A stretch of 64,000 nucleotides of DNA from Microvirga guangxiensis (GCF_900102135.1 NZ_FMVJ01000009.1:1-64000); one strand, 5' to 3'; counted from the stretch's first letter, positions 9,788-19,471 are shown. Program-made: numbers and translations. The notes: generated by a model not told the origin, from the sequence alone.

Positions 9788-11191
9788 ATGCAGGTCAGGA
9801 TCATGCTTCAGATCATCGGAGACGATGGTACCGTTGGCGACGCGGAGGAGGTCGCAGCTCTGACCAAGATCACCGAGCGGGCTGAGGATTTGGGCCTATC
9901 CCTGGCCGAGAGCAAGGCCCTGCTGGCAGCCGCTCAGCAGCGGATTGTCGAGGCTCAGGTCAATGGCTGGCTCGAGAAACACCGGCACTGCCAAGGCGGC
10001 GGTCGGAAGCTCCGGTGCAAGGGCAGCTACCCGCTCACTTTCCGGACCTTGTTTGGCGATGTCCGGCTCAAGAGCCCCCGCTACTACCTCCCCAAGGAGC
10101 GGCAGACCAATGGTCGGGCAACCATTTCGCCATTGACGCAGTTGCTCCCTGACCATGTTGCGCCGGAGCGCCTGTACCTCGAGACCCGCTGGGCCTCGCT
10201 TGTCCCCTATGCGGCAGCCGCCGATCTCCTGGCCGACGTGCTTCCTATCGCGAGCGGCGTCAACGCGACGACGGTACGTCAGCATGTGCTCCGCACCGCC
10301 GAGCGGATGGAGGGCTGCCTCGCTGAGCAGCGGACCTCGTTCATGGAGGGAACGGACTCTCGCGATTGGGAGGATCTGCCGGTCCCCGATGGACGGATGG
10401 TTGTCGGCCTGGACGGCGGCTACATCCGCGACTGGCGCGACAGGAAGAAGAATTTCGAGCTGATCGTCGGCCGGTCCATGCCCGAAGAAGGAGAGGCTCG
10501 GTACATCGGTTTTGTCCACGGCTATGATCGCAAGCCGCAGCGTCGCATCATCGATCATCTCAGGCGCCAAGGCTTCCAGGCCGATCAGGATCTGACCTTT
10601 ATCACAGATGGCGGGGACGAGGTCCGCTCCCTCGCTGAGCGGATCAGTCCGTGCAGCGAGCACGTCCTCGACTGGTTCCACATTACGATGCGGATCACAG
10701 TCCTGCGCCAGTTTGCTCAGGGACTGGTGCACCATGACAAGGATGATGGGATGGCGGCTCTCGATGAGCTGCGCCGGATCAAGTGGTTCCTCTGGCATGG
10801 CAATACCTATCGAGCCCGCGAGGCCATCGATGATCTGGTGCTCGATCTGGAAGCTATCGACAGTCGCTATCCCAACTTGCGCAAGTTCAGGACGGCTATG
10901 CGGGCGTTCCAGGTCTACATCGCAAGCAACGAGTCAAGCCTGATCAACTATGGCGAGCGCTACCGGTCCGGCGAGCGGATCTCCTCGGCTTTTGTTGAGG
11001 CAACGGTGAACGCGGTCGTCAGCAAGCGCTTTGCCAAGAAGCAGCAGATGCAATGGAGCCGACGCGGGGCTCATCTGCTCCTGCAGACCCGCACCAGAAC
11101 CTTGGATGGCTCGCTGCGTGCCGCATTCGAACACTGGTATCCCGGCATGGTGAACGACAACACCAAGGACCACGGACAGGCAGCCGCTTGA
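9788..11191 (+). CDS. ISKra4-family transposase
   Basis: A 467-residue DDE-type transposase. The N-terminus MQVRIMLQIIGDDG followed by a helical region with LGLSLAESKALLAAAQQ is typical of ISKra4 transposases and fixes the start at 9788, although an open frame extends to 9638. The catalytic core shows VVGLDGGYIRD (first Asp), FITDGGDEVRSL (second Asp) and a late SAFVEATVNAVVSKRFAKKQ (Glu) segment with HVLDWFHITMR between. The frame is intact and both ends are present, so the element may still be mobile. The ORF stop lies within the right inverted repeat. Confidence 0.88.
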   Translation: MQVRIMLQIIGDDGTVGDAEEVAALTKITERAEDLGLSLAESKALLAAAQQRIVEAQVNGWLEKHRHCQGGGRKLRCKGSYPLTFRTLFGDVRLKSPRYYLPKERQTNGRATISPLTQLLPDHVAPERLYLETRWASLVPYAAAADLLADVLPIASGVNATTVRQHVLRTAERMEGCLAEQRTSFMEGTDSRDWEDLPVPDGRMVVGLDGGYIRDWRDRKKNFELIVGRSMPEEGEARYIGFVHGYDRKPQRRIIDHLRRQGFQADQDLTFITDGGDEVRSLAERISPCSEHVLDWFHITMRITVLRQFAQGLVHHDKDDGMAALDELRRIKWFLWHGNTYRAREAIDDLVLDLEAIDSRYPNLRKFRTAMRAFQVYIASNESSLINYGERYRSGERISSAFVEATVNAVVSKRFAKKQQMQWSRRGAHLLLQTRTRTLDGSLRAAFEHWYPGMVNDNTKDHGQAAA

Positions 11192-11217
11192 CTGCCCCAC
11201 GCTTCCTCATGCTCTCG
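11190..11217 (-). repeat. Right terminal inverted repeat of ISKra4-type element
   Basis: The reverse complement of this stretch matches 8936-8963 at 26 of 28 positions. It overlaps the last bases of the transposase gene. Confidence 0.85.
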
Positions 11218-11271
11218 AAAGAAAGTACGCTATACAGCGGGAGTTATCGCAAGCACAGGAGTTCGGCCTAC

Positions 11272-12102
11272 ATGCGTCTGCCACTTCATATTACCCTTGC
11301 CACCGATCTCAGTGCCCGGAGCGATAGGGCTTTCGAGCGCGCCGTTCAGCTCGCACGGGAGTGGAACGCCCGGCTGTCCATCGTTCATGCCATTGAAGGC
11401 CATCAATACGCCTCCTGGCAGAAAGGATCATCCTGGCGCTGGTCGGCTAACCCGGTCGAATGGGGCAAGACCAAGTTGCGGCGCGAATACCCGGGCTGGG
11501 ACTCTGGTTCCATGGAACTCGAGGTGAAGCCAGGCGACCCTTACGAGATTGTCAAAGCAGCCGCCCTGCAGAACGATACCGACTTGATGATCGGAGGGGT
11601 AGCACGTGACGAGCCTTACGGGCGCGATGTTTTGGGCCGGCTGATTGGTGAGCTGACAAGAACCGCGCCGGTGCCCGTGCTCGTGGTCAAGAAGCGCCTC
11701 TCAGGACCCTACCGCCGGGTGGTTGTGGCAAGCGATCTGTCAGAGGCGTCGCAAGCTGCGTTGCAACTAGCGTTGCGGTGGTTCCCGGCCGACGTGGTCA
11801 CGCTCTATCACGCCATTGAGGCGGCCGCCGCGGGTCAATCACCAGATGACGAGGTGCTGGCGCAGTGCCGCAAGTGGATAGAGGAGACGTGCGGCGAACG
11901 TGCAGAGGGCCTTGATGTCGTCGCCCAGCGAGGCGAGGCCAAGGGCCTATTGAAGTATCACGTAGAGGATCATGACGTGGATCTCCTGGTCATCGGAACA
12001 CATGGCCGCTCCGGCATCGCACATGCCCTCCTCGGGAGCGTCGCAGCCGAAATCCTTCAGCTGGTGAAGTGCGACATTCTGGTCGTGCGACGGAGGTCGT
12101 AA
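11272..12102 (+). CDS. Universal stress protein, two UspA domains
   Basis: A 276-residue tandem universal stress protein. Domain 1 (residues 5-140) begins HITLATDLSARSDRAFERAV; domain 2 (residues 145-275) begins RRVVVASDLSEASQAALQ and ends with the nucleotide-binding glycine pattern VIGTHGRSGIAHALLGSVAAEI. The sequence LLGSVAAEILQLVKCDILVV fits ATP-binding Usp members. The start is set at 11272; an upstream in-frame ATG at 11209 lies inside the IS right end. It is the first of seven intact USP genes in the window. The IS may have separated it from its native promoter. Confidence 0.88.
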   Translation: MRLPLHITLATDLSARSDRAFERAVQLAREWNARLSIVHAIEGHQYASWQKGSSWRWSANPVEWGKTKLRREYPGWDSGSMELEVKPGDPYEIVKAAALQNDTDLMIGGVARDEPYGRDVLGRLIGELTRTAPVPVLVVKKRLSGPYRRVVVASDLSEASQAALQLALRWFPADVVTLYHAIEAAAAGQSPDDEVLAQCRKWIEETCGERAEGLDVVAQRGEAKGLLKYHVEDHDVDLLVIGTHGRSGIAHALLGSVAAEILQLVKCDILVVRRRS

Positions 12103-12298
12103 ATTGTGGGGCATGATGACTGTACAGCAGGAACCTGAGCAACGCTGCTGATACAGGCTGCAGGATCATCCACCTCGTAAACGATACCAAAGCACTTGGG
12201 AGACTGAAACACCACCACCTATGCCGAGGCGGAGCAACTAGGACAACATTCAGAAATCGTCTTGCTCAGGTCCAGGAGGAGATCCGCCGCCCATGACC

Positions 12299-12312
12299 TT
12301 GCGCCAGATCAA
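12299..12312. promoter_or_regulatory. FixK/FNR-type box candidate
   Basis: TTGCGCCAGATCAA matches the TTG[A/C]-N6-TCAA pattern of FixK/FNR binding sites. It lies about 157 bases upstream of the USP gene at 12469, within a 366-base non-coding stretch (12103-12468) whose distal part holds the tail of a duplicated cation-ATPase gene. The distance is long for direct activation. Confidence 0.45.
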
Positions 12313-12351
12313 TGCAGCCTTCTTTCCTGTGCTTATGATCAGGGTTGCAGT

Positions 12352-12705
12352 CGGGCGTGATCCTGCTGTTGATCCTGGAGGGCGAGAAACACCTCTGGGG
12401 CCGTGCGGGCGAGCTCAGGCCAATCCTCAAGCATCGCTGAGTGAAATGATCCATAAGAAGGAGACGATATGCTGCGCAGTATCCTGATCGCCCTCGATGG
12501 CTCTCCGTCGAGCCTGCAAGCCGCCGGCCTCGGACTGGAGCTGGCCCGGCATCACAAAGCTCACGTGGACGGGCTCGGCATTGTCAACTCGGCTTGGATT
12601 CAGCGCCCTGAGGCGGTGCCGGTTGGCGGGATGGCCTACAAGACCGCCCTGGACCTGAAGGAACTCCAGAGTGCGGCCGAGCGGGTGGACGCGGTCCTCC
12701 GCGAC
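12352..12705 (+). repeat. Duplicated segment A: ATPase tail plus 5' end of USP
   Basis: These 354 bases recur at 31686-32038 with one base deleted (the A of the USP ATG) and few substitutions. The first 91 bases encode the C-terminal 30 residues of the cation ATPase complete at 29006-31774, so here they are an orphan tail. The rest is the start of the USP gene. The left edge lies in non-coding sequence. Confidence 0.9.
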
Positions 12706-13335
12706 TTTCGCGAGCGCGCGGGGAGGGCGGGCATTCCCTCGTTCGACATCCGCGAGGTCGATGGCAGCCCCCTTCAGGTGGTCGAGATCGAGGCGGCGTC
12801 CCACGACCTGATCGTGCTGGGCCGCAACAGCATGTTTGACGTGGACGGCGAGATCTGCGAGCTGCCCCTGTGCGTCGACCTTATCATCCGAGGCGAGCCG
12901 CGCCCGGTCCTGCTCGTGCCAGAGGCCGACCGCGGTCCACGGCATGATGCCTCGCAGGCGCCGGTCCTGGTCGCGTTCGACGGAAGCCCCGCGTCCTCCA
13001 GGGCAGTCCACATGTTTGCGCTCCTTGGACTTGGCGCGGGGCGCGTGGTCCACGTTGTGACGCTCGACCGGTTGTCATCCGGTCGGGCCGAGGAGACCGC
13101 TCGCCGCGCCTGCGCGTTACTCCGGCGGCACGGGGCGGCCGAGACGCACGCCATCGGCTTGGGGGACCACGAGGCGGGCACTCCCGCGGAGACGATCCTG
13201 GGACTTGCCAAAGCACTCAGGCCCGGGATGATCGTCATGGGAGCCTATGGCACCCGCGGGATACAGGAAATCTTCGGCTCCTGCACGCGGGAGGTCCTAA
13301 ACGCCTGCCCCACTCCCCTGTTCCTGCACCACTAG
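12469..13335 (+). CDS. Universal stress protein, two UspA domains
   Basis: A 288-residue two-domain universal stress protein. Domain 1 begins [20 protein letters not shown]; domain 2 begins [20 protein letters not shown] and ends [20 protein letters not shown]. It has an AAGGAG ribosome binding site. The gene begins 27 bases after the orphan ATPase tail, and the same order occurs at 31.8 kb, so ATPase-usp is the ancestral arrangement. It heads the run usp-ldhA-lldP-pfkB with short gaps of 26 to 57 bases. Confidence 0.9.
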   Translation: MLRSILIALDGSPSSLQAAGLGLELARHHKAHVDGLGIVNSAWIQRPEAVPVGGMAYKTALDLKELQSAAERVDAVLRDFRERAGRAGIPSFDIREVDGSPLQVVEIEAASHDLIVLGRNSMFDVDGEICELPLCVDLIIRGEPRPVLLVPEADRGPRHDASQAPVLVAFDGSPASSRAVHMFALLGLGAGRVVHVVTLDRLSSGRAEETARRACALLRRHGAAETHAIGLGDHEAGTPAETILGLAKALRPGMIVMGAYGTRGIQEIFGSCTREVLNACPTPLFLHH

Positions 13336-13376
13336 AGGTCGCCCCTCCACGATGGCCGGCTGGAAGGAGCCCCCCG

Positions 13377-14384
13377 ATGCATGTCACGGTCTTCAGCACC
13401 AAGCCCTATGACCGCCGGTTCCTGGAGGCGGCGAACGCCATGGCCGGACATTCCCTGTCCTTCCTCGAAGCCCGTCTGTCCTCCGCGACCAGTGGCCTGG
13501 CCGAGGGTGCCGGTGCCGTGTGCGTGTTCGTCAATGACGAGGTGAACGCAAGCGTCCTGGCCAGGCTGGCGTCCATGGGCGTCAAGCTTGTGGCCCTGCG
13601 CGCCGCCGGGTTCAACAACGTCGACCTGGAAGCGGCCCGGCGCGAGAGCATCAAGGTGGCCCGGGTGCCGGCCTATTCGCCCCATGCGGTGGCCGAGCAT
13701 ACGATTGCGCTCATCCTCACTCTCAACCGCAACATCCATCGCGCCTACAACCGGGTTCGGGAGGGCAACTTCGCCCTCGACGGCCTTCTCGGCTTCGATC
13801 TGGCGGGCAAGACCGCTGGGGTCGTGGGAACCGGCAAGATCGGCGAGGTGGTGTGCCGGATCCTCACGGGCTTCGGGTGCACTGTGCTAGCGCATGATCC
13901 GCAGCCCAACGCCGCCTGCGAGCAGATGGGGGTGCGCTACGTGCCGCTGGAGGAACTGCTCGCGCTCTCCGACATCGTCAGCCTTCATTGCCCGCTGACG
14001 CCCGCCACGCATCACCTCATCGATGCCCAGGCCCTGGGGCGCGTGAAGCGCGGCGTGATGCTCATCAACACCAGCCGTGGAGCGGTCATCGACACCAGGG
14101 CGGTCCTGCGGGGGCTGAAGGACGGCACCATCGGGCATCTCGGCCTCGACGTCTACGAGGAGGAGGCGGACCTCTTCTTTGAGGACCTGTCGCAACGCTT
14201 CATCGACGACGACGTGTTCGCGCGGCTGCTCACCTTCCCGAACGTGCTGATCACCGGCCATCAGGCCTTCTTCACCGGGGAGGCGCTAGCCAATATCGCC
14301 GAGACGACCATCGACAACATCACCGCGTTCGAGCGGACGGGACAGGCGGCGCACGAAGTCTCGGTGGAGAAGATTGCCCGATAA
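13377..14384 (+). CDS. ldhA: D-lactate dehydrogenase (2-hydroxyacid dehydrogenase family)
   Basis: A 335-residue NAD-dependent D-2-hydroxyacid dehydrogenase, probably reducing pyruvate to D-lactate. The Rossmann motif GTGKIG is at 151-156. The catalytic set appears as Arg234 (NTSRGAVID), a glutamate in DVYEEE (261-263) and His295 (ITGHQAFFT). The [15 protein letters not shown] loop and FNNVDLEAA segment are characteristic of fermentative LdhA rather than of SerA or formate dehydrogenase. It sits between a USP and a lactate permease, which supports a lactate role in low-oxygen redox balancing. Confidence 0.88.
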   Translation: MHVTVFSTKPYDRRFLEAANAMAGHSLSFLEARLSSATSGLAEGAGAVCVFVNDEVNASVLARLASMGVKLVALRAAGFNNVDLEAARRESIKVARVPAYSPHAVAEHTIALILTLNRNIHRAYNRVREGNFALDGLLGFDLAGKTAGVVGTGKIGEVVCRILTGFGCTVLAHDPQPNAACEQMGVRYVPLEELLALSDIVSLHCPLTPATHHLIDAQALGRVKRGVMLINTSRGAVIDTRAVLRGLKDGTIGHLGLDVYEEEADLFFEDLSQRFIDDDVFARLLTFPNVLITGHQAFFTGEALANIAETTIDNITAFERTGQAAHEVSVEKIAR

Positions 14385-14409
14385 GAGCATCAGGTGAGAC
14401 AGGCGTGAC

Positions 14410-15900
14410 ATGAAGGCAGTCTACGCTGCGCTCCCTCTGGCTCTGGTGCTGGTCCTGATGATCGGGCGGCGCTGGCCTGCGGCCAAAGCAGGCCTTGCAG
14501 GTTTAGCGCTGGCGACCGTGCTGGCCCTGACGGTCTTCGGAGGTGGCGCCGGGAGCCATTCTGAGATCGGCGCAGGCGGCTTACTCGCAGGCTCCGCCCT
14601 GGAGGCGCTGTTCACGGCCGCCACCATCCTCTGGATCATCTTTCCCGCGCTGGCCATCTACGAGCTCCAGGTCCGGTCCGGCGCCTTCGACGTGATCCGC
14701 GCCGGCCTTGCGGGCCTGTCCGGGGACCCGAGGATCCAGGCTCTCCTCGTGGCCTGGTTCTTCGGCCTGTTCATGGAGGGCGCGGCCGGTTTCGGCACCC
14801 CGGTGGCATTGGCGGCGCCCCTGCTGGTCAGCCTCGGTTTCTCTCCCGTGAAGGCGGTCGCTCTCGCCCTGATCGGTCATGCGGTCGGCGTCTCGTTCGG
14901 AGCGGTCGGAACACCGGTGCTGGCCCAGGTCTCGCTCGTGGCGTTGAGCGCCGCGGACATCGCGCAGGCCACGGGCCTTCTGCACGGTGGCCTCGGAGTC
15001 ATCCTGGCGCTGTTCCTCGTGCGTCTGTCGGGGGATGGCGCACCAACGGGCCGGCAATGGGGTTGGGGCGTTGTGGCAGCCGCCTGCTTTCTCGCTCCCT
15101 ATGCCGCACTGGCGACAATAGTGGGGCCGGAACTCCCAACGCTCGGGGGAGCCCTGATCGGCGGAGCATGCTTCGTCCTCATCCTCCGCTGGAAGGCTGG
15201 GCCGTCGAGCAAGCTTGATTGGCGGAATGTCATGAAGGCAGGCATGCCCTATGGCATCGTTCTCGCGCTCATTCTCGCAACCCGGCTGCTGCCGGGATTG
15301 AGGGAGCAGCTCCGCTCCGTCGAGATCTCCTGGTCTCTGCTCGGAACGTTCCGCGGAAGCATGCAGCCGCTCTATCACGCCGGAACGATCCTGCTGCTGG
15401 GGTTCGTGCTCGGCGGGTTTGCCCAAGGACGCGGGCTTGCAGACCTGCTCAAGGCCTCCCGTGCGGCCCTGCGCCGGCTGGCGCCGGTCACGCTCGCCCT
15501 CGTGGCGATGCTCACCCTGTCCCGCCTGATGCTGCACGCCCGGATGATCCAGGAGTTGGCCGAAGGCGCCCGGGAGGCAGGAGCGGCATGGCCGCTCCTG
15601 GCGCCGGCCATCGGGGTCCTCGGTACCTTTGTGACCGGGTCCGCCACGGCCTCAAACATCCTCTTCACCGAGTTCCAAGCGGCCACAGCCTCGGCGCTTG
15701 CGCTGCCGCTCGCGACAATGGTAGCCGCGCAGGGTTTTGGCGCGGCAGTGGGCAACATCGTCTGCCCGCACAACATCATCGCAGGAGCGGCCACCGTCGG
15801 CCTGAATGGGCAGGAAGGGGAGATCCTGACAAGGACTGTGCTGGCCTGCATTGCCTATGCGCTGGCCGGCGGTCTCCTCGTGCTGGTCCTCAGCTCATGA
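14410..15900 (+). CDS. lldP: L-lactate permease (LldP family)
   Basis: A 496-residue polytopic permease with about a dozen hydrophobic segments. The LldP/LctP signature is visible: LFMEGAAGFGTPVALAAPLL near residues 119-138, the FGAVGTPVLAQ segment near 165-175, and GTFVTGSATASNILFTEFQ near 406-424. It would move lactate (or glycolate) with protons across the inner membrane. It starts 25 bases after the D-lactate dehydrogenase. The last 18 bases lie in duplicated segment B. Confidence 0.9.
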   Translation: MKAVYAALPLALVLVLMIGRRWPAAKAGLAGLALATVLALTVFGGGAGSHSEIGAGGLLAGSALEALFTAATILWIIFPALAIYELQVRSGAFDVIRAGLAGLSGDPRIQALLVAWFFGLFMEGAAGFGTPVALAAPLLVSLGFSPVKAVALALIGHAVGVSFGAVGTPVLAQVSLVALSAADIAQATGLLHGGLGVILALFLVRLSGDGAPTGRQWGWGVVAAACFLAPYAALATIVGPELPTLGGALIGGACFVLILRWKAGPSSKLDWRNVMKAGMPYGIVLALILATRLLPGLREQLRSVEISWSLLGTFRGSMQPLYHAGTILLLGFVLGGFAQGRGLADLLKASRAALRRLAPVTLALVAMLTLSRLMLHARMIQELAEGAREAGAAWPLLAPAIGVLGTFVTGSATASNILFTEFQAATASALALPLATMVAAQGFGAAVGNIVCPHNIIAGAATVGLNGQEGEILTRTVLACIAYALAGGLLVLVLSS

Positions 15901-16069
15901 CCATCGCCGGCCGCAGACGTTTACCGAAGCGTATGAAACCTTGAAGCGAGCCCAGCCATGAAGCCTGTCGTGACCCTGACCCTCAATCCGTCCATCGACG
16001 GCTCCAGCGAGGCCGAAGCCGTGCGCCCCATCCGCAAGGTGCGCACCTCCAACGAGCGCTACGAGCCGG
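15883..16069 (+). repeat. Duplicated segment B: lldP 3' end plus pfkB 5' end
   Basis: These 187 bases recur at 32039-32225 with two visible substitutions. In the second copy they join directly to segment A, so 3,177 bases (12706-15882) carrying most of usp, all of ldhA and most of lldP are missing there. Confidence 0.9.
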
Positions 16070-16905
16070 GTGGGGGCGGGGTCAACGTCACCCGGGTGAT
16101 CCGGGAGCTCGGCGGCTCCTCCCTTGCGCTCTACCTGGCCGGAGGGGTCACGGGCGCGGTGCTCGAGGAGCTTCTCGCGGGCAGCGGTATCGCGGGCAGG
16201 CGCATCGCGATCGAGGATCAGACGCGGGTCAGCCTCACGGTCTTCGAACGCTCCACCGGACTTGAGTACCGCTTCGTTCCCGAGGGGCCGCACGTCGCCC
16301 CGTCCGAGTGGCAGGAGTGCCTTGCGGTGCTGGGCACCTTGGAATGCGAGTATCTCGTGGCGAGCGGCAGCATCCCTAGAGGCGTTCCGACGGATTTCTA
16401 TGTCCGGGTCGCCGCCATTGCACGGGAGAGAGGGATGAAGCTCGTCCTCGACACATCGGGAGAGGCGCTCCGTGAGACGATCGCCGCCGGCGGCATTCAC
16501 CTCGCGAAGCCGAGCCTCGGCGAGTTCGAGCATTTCGTCGGCCGCAGCGTGAAGGATCCAGGCGCCCTGGAGGAGGCCGCCATGGAGGTGGTTCGGTCCG
16601 GCCGGGTCGATCTCCTCGCCGTCACCATGGGCCATGAGGGCGCGGTCCTCGCCCATGCCGGCGGCGTGCTGAGGCTTCCGGCGGTGAAAGTCGACGTGCG
16701 CAGCGCCGTAGGGGCTGGCGACAGCTTCGTCGCCGCGATGACGCTGGCCCTGGCGCGCGGCGCTGCGCCCAGAGAAGCTTTCAGGTGGGGTGTCGCCGCG
16801 GGAACCGCAGCTGTTCTGACACCTGGCACCGGTCTGTGCAAGCGCGGGGATGTCGAGCGCCTCTTCGATGCGATATCGCAGAAACAGGGGGCCTTGGCAC
16901 CCTGA
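15958..16905 (+). CDS. PfkB-family hexose kinase (1-phosphofructokinase/PfkB-like)
   Basis: A 315-residue ribokinase-superfamily sugar kinase. The N-terminal TLTLNPSIDGSS and GGGGVNVTRVI (residues 38-48) are the PfkB substrate-site pattern. The C-terminal SAVGAGDSFVAAM holds the anion hole and catalytic base Asp255. Likely substrates are fructose 6-phosphate, fructose 1-phosphate or tagatose 6-phosphate. It is the last gene of the usp-ldhA-lldP-pfkB run and could raise glycolytic flux when lactate is made. Its first 37 codons are duplicated at 32.1 kb. Confidence 0.88.
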   Translation: MKPVVTLTLNPSIDGSSEAEAVRPIRKVRTSNERYEPGGGGVNVTRVIRELGGSSLALYLAGGVTGAVLEELLAGSGIAGRRIAIEDQTRVSLTVFERSTGLEYRFVPEGPHVAPSEWQECLAVLGTLECEYLVASGSIPRGVPTDFYVRVAAIARERGMKLVLDTSGEALRETIAAGGIHLAKPSLGEFEHFVGRSVKDPGALEEAAMEVVRSGRVDLLAVTMGHEGAVLAHAGGVLRLPAVKVDVRSAVGAGDSFVAAMTLALARGAAPREAFRWGVAAGTAAVLTPGTGLCKRGDVERLFDAISQKQGALAP

Positions 16906-17060
16906 GGCCTCCTGGACAACCATCGGCGGGCCCGGTCTCGATGCGCCTGCGCTTCCGTCCCGATCTCCCCGCATCGAGGGAAGATCAGGCTCCGGGAACC
17001 GGCAGCCGCTTGGGATAGCTTCGGTTGGATGGGCGCTGACGACAACCTGGAGGAGGGAAG

Positions 17061-17906
17061 ATGCCCAAGCGCCTTGCACTGTCGCTGGCTAGCCTGTCGG
17101 TTGGCGGCCTTGCGGCCGCCTGGGCCATGCGGGGCTACGATCACCGCGAGGCCCGGTGGGCCTGGGACGCCCTCGCGGCCGAGACCGTTCGGCCTGCGGG
17201 CATGTTCGGGCCGGCGATGGTCGCCGGCCTGCCGGAGCCGGCCCGGCGCTACTTCACCTTCGCGATCGCCCCGGGCACGCCGCTCCGCATGGTCGCTGAG
17301 ATCGACATGGTGGGCGAGATCGGCCTGGGCGACCGGGACCGGCCGAACTACCAGCCCATAGTGGCCCGCGAGATCCTGGCGCCGCCGCACGGCTTCGTCT
17401 GGATGCCCCGGATCGGATCGGGGCTGGGCCGCATCTCAGGATCGGACGCCTGCATCGGGGACCGGGCCTGGACGCGCTTCTGGCTTCTCAACACGGTTCC
17501 GGTGGCCCGCACCAAGGCAACTCCCGACCTGGTCCGCTCGGCCCGGGCCAGGGCCGTCGCCGAGGCGCTCTGGGTCCCAGCGGCCCTCCTGCCGGCCAAC
17601 GGCGTCACCTGGGAGCCCGTCGACGGCAACCGCGCACGGGCCGTCTTCCGCCACGATAGTGAGAGCTTCGCGTTCGAGCTGACGGTTGCGGATAACGGGC
17701 GCCCGCTCTCCGTCGCCATGCGGCGCTGGACCAACGCCAATCCGGAGAGGGTCTTCCGCTACCAGCCCTTCGGTGCGACGGTGGAGGAGACAGGCACCTT
17801 CGCGGGCTACACGATCCCGACCCGCATCGACGGCGGCAACGGCTTCGGAACGGACGAGTATTTCCCGTTCTTCCGCGCCCGGGTGACGGAGGCGCGCTTT
17901 CGATGA
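17061..17906 (+). CDS. DUF6544-like protein
   Basis: A 281-residue protein with one N-terminal hydrophobic segment (about residues 6-23, ending LAAAWAMRG), suggesting membrane anchoring or secretion. The body contains PEPARRYFTFAI, a GFVWMPRIGSG segment and a C-terminal YTIPTRIDGGNGFGTDEYFP motif, which I associate with the uncharacterised DUF6544 family. GGAGG lies upstream of the ATG. Its stop overlaps the ATG of the broken M23 peptidase gene, so the two were translationally coupled. Function unknown. Confidence 0.65.
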   Translation: MPKRLALSLASLSVGGLAAAWAMRGYDHREARWAWDALAAETVRPAGMFGPAMVAGLPEPARRYFTFAIAPGTPLRMVAEIDMVGEIGLGDRDRPNYQPIVAREILAPPHGFVWMPRIGSGLGRISGSDACIGDRAWTRFWLLNTVPVARTKATPDLVRSARARAVAEALWVPAALLPANGVTWEPVDGNRARAVFRHDSESFAFELTVADNGRPLSVAMRRWTNANPERVFRYQPFGATVEETGTFAGYTIPTRIDGGNGFGTDEYFPFFRARVTEARFR

Positions 17907-18888
17907 TCCTTGCGCAGGTCCTGCTCCCATTGGCGGCTATTCTCTGCCCGGTCCTCCGGCGCCCGTCATCGGCCTGGGATTTCGGCCTGTGGACGATGGC
18001 CGCAGCGGCGCTCCTGCTGGCGGTGCGGCTTGCCGGGATCTGGACCTACCTGCCCCTGTGAACCCCTCTCGCCTTGTCAGGACTGCTGGCGCTCGCTGCC
18101 GTCCGGTCGGCATGGCGCCTCCATGAGCGACGGCATCCTCCCCGGTCGTCTTGGTGGCCGTGGGCCGAGCGCGCCATAGCCCTTGGGTTACTGAGCCTCG
18201 GGACCGTTCTGTCCGGACTGGCGCTTGCGGGCCGGACACCGCCTGCCGATCCGTTCCTCGATCTCGCATTCCCGCTGCGGGACGGCGCGTTCTACGTCGC
18301 CAACGGCGGCTCGGCCGGATTGGTCAACGCCCATGTCGGCTGGGCCGACGATCCCCGGCTCTGGCGCTATCAGGGACAGCGCCATGCGGTTGATCTCATC
18401 CAGGTGGACCGGCTGGGCTTCCGCACGGCGGGAGGCGCCTTGGGTCTGCTTCAGCCGACCGGTCCCGAGGCGTACTTGATCTTCGGCAAGCCTGTCCTCG
18501 CCCCGTGCAGCGGGCGGGTCGAGGCGGCCATGATGGATTGCGCGACATGCGGGTTCCGGAGACCGATCGCCGGAACCCGACGGGCAATCACGTGATCCTG
18601 CGCTGCGGCATCCTGCGCTGCGGCGGATTCGTGGTCCTCCTGGCGCACATGCGCGCCGGCAGCGTGCGATTGAAGCCGGGCGATGATATCAAGACGGGCG
18701 ACGAGATCGGCGCGGTGGGCAATTCCGGCAACACCGGGGAACCGCATCTGCATATCCATGCGCAGCGGCCCGGTCCTGCCGACGCGCCCTTGTCCGGCGA
18801 CGGCGTGCCGATTCGCTTCGGCGGGCGGTTCACCGCACGGAACGACGTCGTGACGATCGGCCGCCCGTTCGGTGATCAGGCCGACTGA
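17903..18888 (+). pseudogene. M23-family metallopeptidase gene with nonsense codon and frameshift
   Basis: Read across its damage, this gene encodes a membrane-anchored M23 (LytM-like) peptidase. The N-terminal membrane part (MILAQVLLPLAAILCPVL...) runs into an in-frame TGA at 18059-18061, in a context (LPL-stop-TPLAL) suggesting a former Trp codon. The same frame continues through ADPFLDLAFPLRDGAFYV and QRHAVDL to a frameshift near 18530. The other frame then carries the family core LKPGDDIKTGDEIGAVGNSG and the metal-binding EPHLHIH. A 15-bp in-frame tandem duplication lies at 18595-18624. Both lesions would prevent a full product unless they are sequencing errors. Confidence 0.75.
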
Positions 18889-19060
18889 TGCCGGCCGCTC
18901 ATGCGCAGGCTTCCACGACGTTGCGGATCTCCCCGAGACCAGGCGAGGGCAGCGGACGCTCCCCAATGACCGGAGGTGAACGCACCCTGTGGAGGACCAT
19001 GGCATTCAGGGGCGGAATCCCTGTTCTGGGCTCAGCCGAGCGGGGCTTCCATCCGCTCCT

Positions 19061-19312
19061 TCAGCGCGAGGAGTTCCCGAACGTATGGGCGCGCTGCTCG
19101 GCATGGGCCCGCCGAAGGGCGGAGACCATTCCGTCCCTGCGCTTCTCATCGGCTGGAGTGCTCGTGAGAGCCTCAAGGCTCTTTTCATACGAGAAATCGA
19201 TATCAGCCAGAGCCGCCAGCAGGGATTGAAGCCTCGGAAGAATGTCCGGCGCATAGATCTCACCCGAATTCGGCACGTCCTGGATCCGGGAATGCGCGAC
19301 ATAGGCGGTCAT
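19061..19312 (-). CDS. Small hypothetical helical protein (83 aa)
   Basis: A short soluble, mostly helical protein with the stretch LPRLQSLLAALADIDFSYEK followed by a charged helix. GGAGGG lies about six bases upstream of the ATG, a good initiation signal. It is divergent from the small membrane-protein gene at 19584, with a FixK-type palindrome between them. No family is recognised. The 172 bases between the M23 remnant and this gene hold no other feature I can support. Confidence 0.5.
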   Translation of the reverse strand: MTAYVAHSRIQDVPNSGEIYAPDILPRLQSLLAALADIDFSYEKSLEALTSTPADEKRRDGMVSALRRAHAEQRAHTFGNSSR

Positions 19313-19471
19313 GGAGCCCTCCGCTCGTCATCTTGGCTGCTTCTCGAACCATTTGAATCCACGCAAGATTAGGCACGGCACTTTGGTCGGCGCAGGGCAG
19401 CTTGGCGGGCACGGTTGCAGTCATCGGAAGCAACCCTGGAAGCATCGTCGGCTTCCTGGCCGTCATCCGCC

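Larger units (their letters stand above)
8936..11217 (+). mobile_element. ISKra4-type insertion sequence with pRiA4b ORF-3 gene
   Basis: The element is bounded by 28-bp terminal inverted repeats at 8936-8963 and 11190-11217, read as CGAGAGCATGAGGAAG then T or C then GTGGGGCAG, with two mismatches. Total length is 2,282 bp. It holds a pRiA4b ORF-3-like gene and a DDE transposase in the same orientation. Flanks show no obvious target duplication, and the interrupted ZIP gene does not resume on the right, so a deletion or recombination followed insertion. The ends were found by direct comparison; the family name rests on the transposase. Confidence 0.8.
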
